The notes under the pieces are model-generated. The model worked only from the letters and a program-made list of their open reading frames with translations, made no database searches and was not told the DNA's origin. Position numbers and translations under genes: made by a program. Shown here piece after piece: positions 19,401-24,546 of a stretch of DNA of 24,546 nt. The stretch lies in contig NW_001914926.1 in assembly GCF_000208925.1 (NCBI RefSeq), positions 5,251 to 29,796 of the forward strand, read 5' to 3'. Each line of letters opens with the position of its first letter. The first letter of the stretch is position 1. Origin of the DNA: Entamoeba histolytica HM-1:IMSS (taxonomy: Eukaryota > Evosea > Mastigamoebida > Endamoebidae).

Positions 19401-22400
19401 GAAGAAATGAAGAAATAAAAAGAATATTAGAAGCATACCATATTGATATTACAATCAAAGAATATATAAAAATAGTTAAAAGAAGTAAAGGGATTAAAAA
19501 AGAAAACATAGAATACATTAATAAGAAAGTAGGAGAAGTGATTAAAGAAGAAGATAATATAGAAAATGAAAAGATTAGAGAGATTAATAGAAAGAAAAAG
19601 AAAAAAGAGATTGATGTAGAATACACAGAAGAGTTAATAAAGAAAAGTAAAAGAAAAGAAATCAAAGAGTGTATATACATTGGATATTATTTCAATAAAG
19701 AAATATGTGAAGAGATAATAAGATATATTGATGAAAAATGGGAATGGAAAGAAGGAAGTATTAAAGAGATACAAGAAGACATTTACCGAATAACATACAT
19801 AATAAAGAAGTATTTAGAAAACAAATTCATAGGAATTAAGAAAGAATATGAAGTAGTAATACAAAGCATGATAAATAAACTAAAAGACATGGTAATAAGA
19901 GGAAACTATAAAAAATTAAGAAGGATATTAAGAATAAGAAGAATGATAGAAGAAAAGATAAGGGGAGAAGTAAATGAAGAAATAAAACAATTAGAATACT
20001 TAAAAGAAATGACGAAAAAAGAAGTAGACTTAAACAAAAGTAAAAGAACAAGAATCTACAGAAACAAAATCATGAGTACTACTGGAAAAAAAGAAATAAG
20101 AAAGGAAATAGGAAGAGAAGAAGAAAGACGATGTGAAGAAGAAACAAAAGAGTTTTGAATAAGATATATAACAGAGGAAAAAGAATAAAGAAAGAGAATG
20201 AAAGAATAAAAGAGATGATTGAATAGAGTAATAGAAGGAATTTGAAAAGAATAATAATCACAAAAGAAGACATAGAGAATGTGATAACAAGAATACCATC
20301 ATGGAAAGCACCAGTGATTGACAGCATTCATGGATACTACTGGAAAAGATTGGAGAGTGTTAGAGACAGATTAGTTATAGTGTTAATGAATGGTTAGACA
20401 CTCCAGAAAACATTCCAATAGAAATGTTAACAGGAAGAACTATTCTAATATACAAAGGAGGAGATAGCAAAAAAGCAGAGAATTATATACCAATAACATG
20501 TCTTAATGTAATAATGAAAATCTTTACTTCAATCATAAAGAGAAAGATAGAAGAACAACTAGCAAATAATGAATATAAATACCAAATTAATAAGATTCAA
20601 TATGGGAATAAGAAAAGAAGTCTAGCAGCAAAAGAAATATCATAAGTTTATTAGAAAGAAATGAAAGAGAAGTACAGAAGAAAAGATATTTAGAATCATT
20701 CTATGATATTAAAAAGTATATGATACAGTTAATCATGAATGGTTAGAAAATGTATTAAGATACTTCAAAATACCATTTCAAATAACTGAATTAATAAAAA
20801 GTATGAGTAGTAGATGGAGAATAAGAATAGGATATGGATATAAAGAAGAAATAGGAGAAGTTAAAATAAAGAATGGTATATTACAAGGAGATTCGCTTTC
20901 TCCACTCCTATTCATATTACAAATGAATATCATTTCTGATGTTATTGATAAAATAAATGAGAAAAGACTAAAAGTGACACACGTACCGTACATGGATGAT
21001 ATTAAAGTAACAAGTGAAACAAAGAAAGGAATGGAAATAGCACATAAAAATATAATAGAAACAATAGAAGCAATAGGAATGGAAGTTAATGTAAATAAAA
21101 GTGGAGTAATGAAGAAAGGAAATATAGAAATACCAGATAATATGAAAGACATACCAATAGTAGACTCAGAACATCAATATAAGTATTTAGGTGTTTATCA
21201 ATTCAAAAGAAATGATGATTTGGGATGCATAGAAAGAATAAGTAAAAGTGTAGAAGAAGGAATAAAAGAAATCAATAAATGGAATGACAGTAGTATGAAT
21301 TTTATTAACTGAATTAATACAGAAATAATTCCTAAGTTCACATATAGTGCATTTGTAGTTAAATAACCAATTATGAAGCTGATAGAAATAGATAAAATGA
21401 TAAGGAGAGAAATGAAAGAAAGATTAAAGGAGCATGAATGTGTAGTAGCAGATTATATGTAAACAGAAATAAAATGGGAGATGGATTGAAAAACATTAGA
21501 GATGAATATGCAATTGAATTAATAAGAACTATTTTGTATTACACATGGAAAAGAGGAGATAGAATAGGAGACATGATAGGAATAAATGAAAAGAAGAATG
21601 GAATGTGGAATAGATTTTATAAAGCATGTGGAAAAAGAATAAACAAAGAAGAATTTAGAAAAATAGTAACAGAAGAAGAAAGAGGAAAACGGGATAAAAA
21701 CAGAATAATTAAGTATGTGAAAGAGAAGTTTCAAGAAGAATATATCAATAAATGGAGAAACAAGAAAGTAAGTAGTGAAATATTGAAATGATTTGAAGAT
21801 AAAATGACTGAGTAAAATAAAACAATTAAAGTATGGAAAGGAATTAATGTTATAAGAAAAGCATATATACAAATAAAGAAGATGGAAGAGAAAGCAACAA
21901 GTGTAGGAGTAAGGAAAGCATGAATGAAACATGATATGAGATATGCAATATGTCCAATGTGTAATAAGATAGCAACAATAGATCATATTCTTTTGAATTG
22001 TATAATCACTAAGAAAACACAAATGAATAAACATGATAGAATATGAGAATATATATGGAGGAGATTAAAGATTAAATACCAATTATATGAAAACAAAGAA
22101 AAGATGAAGAAGAGAGAAGAAGAAAATACAAATAAATTAATAATAAGGAAAGAAGAATTAGGAAAGAACGAAAGAAGAATAGAGAAAGATAAAATACTTA
22201 TAGTTTAGAATCAAGAAATAGTAACAGAAGTGAAGACAAATTCATAAAAGATTAGGCACTTATGTCAGAGACTTAAACAAGAAAGAAGTAATGATTATAG
22301 ATATGACAATAGTAAGAGATAAAAACATAAGTAAAGCATTTACAGATAAGATTAATATGTATTCAAAACTACACGAACATATAAGAAATATAGAAAGATT

Positions 22401-22647
22401 AGTGAGAGTAATAGTTATACCAGTAGTAATAACAGTGAGTTGATTAATAAACAAAGAAACAGTTATATTACTAAAGGCAGAAGGGATAGAAATACCAAGG
22501 GAAATAATGACAAGAGAGATTGTAATATCAAATATGAAAGATCTTATGAGATATTGTGGAGATCATTCTGGAGAATACATCGATGTAGAAATACCAGAAG
22601 AAGAAGATTCTCAAGAGAGTGAAGGATGGGGAGAAATTCTCACCTGA
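19401..22647 (+). pseudogene. LINE ORF2 relic (reverse transcriptase and restriction-like endonuclease)
   Basis: The order along the strand is as follows. A pre-RT domain occupies about 19610-20157. RT motifs are TGRTILIYKGGDSKKAENYIPIT (20427-20495), then VYDTVNHEWL-like pieces at 20715-20750, then NGILQGDSLSPLLF (20872-20913), and the catalytic YMDD at about 20989-21000, followed by KYLGVY. A C-x2-C-x7-H-x4-C motif (CPMCNKIATIDHILLNC) lies at about 21949-21999. An endonuclease-like MIIDMTIVRDKNIS...KINMYSKL segment lies at about 22289-22371, resembling the restriction-like nuclease of R2/R4 LINEs. The frame ends at TGA 22645-22647. Numerous in-frame stops and frameshifts, for example at 20158, 20644, 21310 and 21789, show it is inactive. 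Confidence 0.82.
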
Positions 22648-22656
22648 ACAATAGGT
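22631..22656 (+). other. Two small hairpins near the 3' end of LINE B
   Basis: GAGAA-A-TTCTC (22631-22641) and ACCT-GAACAAT-AGGT (22642-22656) lie side by side near the 3' end, in a place similar to the hairpin pair of element A but with different bases. Short stems like these arise easily by chance, so this is a weak call. Confidence 0.3.
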
Positions 22657-22981
22657 TGAAAGTTATTAAACCTTAATTTAATTTATTATTATTTATTATT
22701 ATTTCTATTATCTTATTCATTTGATTCATAATGAATTAATTCAATGAAATATTACAAATAAATTGTTTATTCATTCATTTTATTTCATTCTTATTTCTTT
22801 TCTTATTTATTAAAACACCATCATAATGTGAATATTTCAAATGAAAGAAAATAAATCAACATTGAATTGTATAAATTTTTAATTCACCATTTCATTCATT
22901 GACAAATGAACAAAATGTTCATATTCTTCATTGTTTTGTTTTTATTCTTTTTTATTTCATTTTCAATTAAACAAGATTGAA

Positions 22982-23548
22982 TCATTTCATTTGAACGACT
23001 ATGATTCGTTTTGGTGTGAAACAGTTTGTGAACCATCCTTTTCCACAAAGTGCATTTTTAGTTCCTTCATATTCAAATGAAAATTGATTATAAAATGATT
23101 TTGTTTTATTATTTTCTTTATAAACACAAATATCAGCTCCACATCCAAATGAAAACAAACAATGATGTGATTGTTTAAATAACCAAAATGTATATTCTGG
23201 CATTTTAATATCAAATTTCATCATTCCTTCTAATCTTCCATTTGACTCTAATGAAAATAAAAATGATTTTGAATCATATATATAATCATATTTATCAATT
23301 TTAGAATGAACATATCCTCCAAATATATTTCCTTCTGAATCTTCAATAATAATTATTATATCTTCTTTATTCCATATTCTTTGATCAAACACTGATGTAT
23401 TTCTATTCCAATCATCTTTATCTGAATCAAATAATATATTGGTTATTCTTTTTTCTGTCCATTCTTCTATTTGGTGAATTTCTTCTGTTCTTTTCCTTTC
23501 TTTCGTTACTTGGTGATTTTCTTCTTGGAGAGAATGAGCAGCACCCAT
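22982..23548 (-). CDS. TLDc-domain protein, possibly N-myristoylated
   Basis: A 188-residue intact frame. Residues 1-30 form a short charged N-terminus starting MGAAHS, which fits the N-myristoylation rule (Gly2 and Ser6). Residues about 35-188 form a TLDc-like domain: NILFDSDKDDWN (37-48), VFDQRIWNKEDIIIIIEDSEGNIFGGYV (53-80), SFLFSLESNGR (95-105), KTKSFYNQFSFEYEG (148-162), NALCGKG and the closing strand PKRIIVVQMK. TLDc domains occur in OXR1/TBC1D24-type proteins and bind V-ATPase in other eukaryotes; the role of the small amoebal versions is unknown to me. It is a paralogue of the broken gene at 521-1142, and the similarity continues a few tens of bases into the 3' flank. It lies between LINE B and the inverted element A copy. 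A promoter with the expected Entamoeba elements precedes it. Confidence 0.85.
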   Translation of the reverse strand: MGAAHSLQEENHQVTKERKRTEEIHQIEEWTEKRITNILFDSDKDDWNRNTSVFDQRIWNKEDIIIIIEDSEGNIFGGYVHSKIDKYDYIYDSKSFLFSLESNGRLEGMMKFDIKMPEYTFWLFKQSHHCLFSFGCGADICVYKENNKTKSFYNQFSFEYEGTKNALCGKGWFTNCFTPKRIIVVQMK

Positions 23549-23549
23549 T

Positions 23550-23596
23550 TGAATTTAATTTGATGTTTATAAGTTCAAAATATGAATGTTTAAATA
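23550..23596 (-). promoter_or_regulatory. Entamoeba-type tripartite core promoter of the TLDc gene
   Basis: On the minus strand, going toward the ATG at 23548, the order is TATTTAAAC (23588-23596, TATA-like), TTGAACTT (23571-23578, GAAC-like), and AAATTCA (23550-23556, initiator-like, just before the start codon). These match the three core promoter elements described for Entamoeba histolytica. Such a short spacing implies a very short 5' UTR, also typical of the genus. Confidence 0.6.
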
Positions 23597-23906
23597 GTTA
23601 ATATACGTTAATAACACATCAAATTAATCATTATTTTATCACCTTTCTATTTTAAATAAATGTTATTTTTATCATTTTTACAATAACAATAATTAAATAA
23701 TAATATTAATAATATAATAATAATAAAATTATAATAATGTTATTTTCTATAATTAGTTTATTTTATTTTTAGTATTTTTTCATTTTTTTTTAACAAAAAA
23801 ATTGAAGAGAAGAAAATTGAATTTTGTTTTATTTTCGTTATTTCATCGTTTGTGATTTTAATTTTCATGTTTTATCAAATTATTTCAATCAATTAATTTA
23901 ATAAAG
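23597..23906. other. A+T-rich DNA between TLDc promoter and inverted element A
   Basis: 310 nt with ATAATAATA runs and homopolymer A/T tracts. No gene is visible. It does not match the sequence following element A's first copy, which is what shows that the repeat ends exactly at the element's terminus. Confidence 0.5.
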
Positions 23907-24546
23907 ATAATAATAAGCAATTAATTAAATATTAATAGAACTAGCTTCTAGTCTTCCTGCCTCAGGGGAGACTAATCCCGTCCCTTCGTCTTCATCTTCT
24001 TCTAGCAGCTCTACGGAGTATGTTTGATTATTGAAGCAATATTCCATGACATCATTCATGTTTTGTATTACAATGTTTTTTACTTCTTTTTCGATGTCAA
24101 TCTCAATTTTTAATTCTTTAATTAATTTAATACTTTCTTTATTTATTAATCCATTTATTGAGATTACTACTGGAATTATTTTGACATTTTTTAATTTCTC
24201 TATTTTATTCTTTATTTCTATATCTTTTCTTCATTTTTTTCTAAATTAATATTGTTATTTGGGTATATTTCTTTTTTTATTTCTTCTTTATTTTAATTTT
24301 CTTGTTAGAATCAAACATGATTTTATTTGTATTGATTCTGACCCTTTCATCTTTATTAAATTTAATTCTTTCTTTGATCATAGTCATCATATATTTTAGG
24401 TACTTTATTCTTTCTAGTGCTTTAACTTTTATTCCTTCTTCATCATGTTCATTTAATTTCATGATGCACTTTATTCTGTACCATTTCCTTCCCTTGACCA
24501 AATCTTCTAGTCTATTGATTTTCTTTAGGATTTCTTTTATTTCATC
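23907..24546 (-). mobile_element. Second copy of element A (3' part), inverted, running off the window
   Basis: The reverse complement of 17190-17829, identical wherever compared, including the RT-deletion junction (about 24206-24277) and the ORF2 C-terminal relic. The element's 3' end is at 23907, and its 5' part lies beyond base 24546. The flanking DNA past the 3' end differs from that of copy one, so this is an independent insertion, not part of a larger duplication. Confidence 0.88.

Larger units (their letters stand above)
17881..22715 (+). mobile_element. Element B: full-length, degenerate Entamoeba-type LINE
   Basis: About 4.8 kb, the size expected of EhLINE1-like elements. It starts ACATCCTTTTCGAATTGG, like element A, and ends in a TTATTATTATTTATTATTATT tail. 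The order is ORF1 (Tyr/Asn/Arg-rich front, long coiled coil), then ORF2 with a pre-RT domain, reverse transcriptase, Cys/His motif and a restriction-like endonuclease end, as in R4/R2-clade non-LTR retrotransposons. Many stops and frameshifts break both ORFs, so this copy is dead. It lies head-to-tail behind element A with only about 30 nt between A's right target-site duplication and its own start. I could not find a convincing target-site duplication for B. The coding strand is strikingly rich in A and G and poor in C throughout. Confidence 0.85.

Noticed and set aside
16451..19680. Several minus-strand frames with many hydrophobic residues, resembling membrane proteins
   Set aside because: They are the antisense of A/G-rich LINE coding DNA; Phe, Leu, Ser and Ile arise from TTT, CTT, TCT and ATT on the complement.
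17881..22820. Target-site duplication for LINE B (ATTTATTAAA near 17871 and 22805)
   Set aside because: Short, A+T-only and about 90 nt away from the tail; not distinguishable from chance.
1..24546. CRISPR arrays, tRNA tandem arrays or rRNA
   Set aside because: No regularly spaced repeats and no tRNA-like or rRNA-like stretches were seen; the composition and introns are eukaryotic.

Overview
The base composition is extremely A+T-rich. Genes are short-spaced and mostly intronless, and the two introns found are tiny (67 and 78 nt) with GTTTGT...TAG borders. Together with a saposin-like protein, TLDc proteins and an R4/R2-type LINE with a separate coiled-coil ORF, this points to the protist genus Entamoeba. 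The species cannot be fixed from the window alone. All family names below come from reading protein motifs; no database search was run.

Layout. 1-1522: A+T-rich DNA and a decayed TLDc gene (521-1142, minus). 1523-14537: a compact block of ordinary genes. These are a large secreted coiled-coil saposin-like protein with a newly assigned signal-peptide exon (minus), a divergently transcribed MalY/PatB-type aminotransferase, a DPE2-like 4-alpha-glucanotransferase whose catalytic residues look eroded, an LCAT-family lipid acyltransferase/lipase, two-exon RNase H2 subunit A, a secreted glycosyltransferase-like protein (minus), and a coiled-coil plus PH-domain protein that may be a RhoGEF. 14963-15640: the C-terminal nucleotide-binding half of an ABCC/MRP-type ABC transporter, cut off at its 5' side by repeat DNA.

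From 15641 to the right end the window is dominated by retroelements. Element A (16048-17837) is a LINE from which the reverse transcriptase and most of the endonuclease have been deleted. It has an 11-bp putative target-site duplication. Element B (17881 to about 22715, about 4.8 kb) is a full-length but stop-riddled LINE with ORF1, RT (YMDD) and endonuclease relics, lying head-to-tail behind A. An intact TLDc gene (22982-23548, minus) follows. A second copy of element A (23907-24546, inverted and running off the window) matches the first at every base compared over 640 bp and has the same internal deletion. This shows that the deleted, coding-dead form has itself been copied.

The block genes do not form an operon or an obvious pathway. 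Loose themes are carbohydrate handling (glucanotransferase, glycosyltransferase) and secretory/lysosomal proteins (saposin-like, LCAT-like and glycosyltransferase-like, all with signal peptides). The most notable points are the shared-deletion LINE derivative, the apparently catalytically dead glucanotransferase, and the signal-peptide exon that changes the predicted location of the saposin-like coiled-coil protein.
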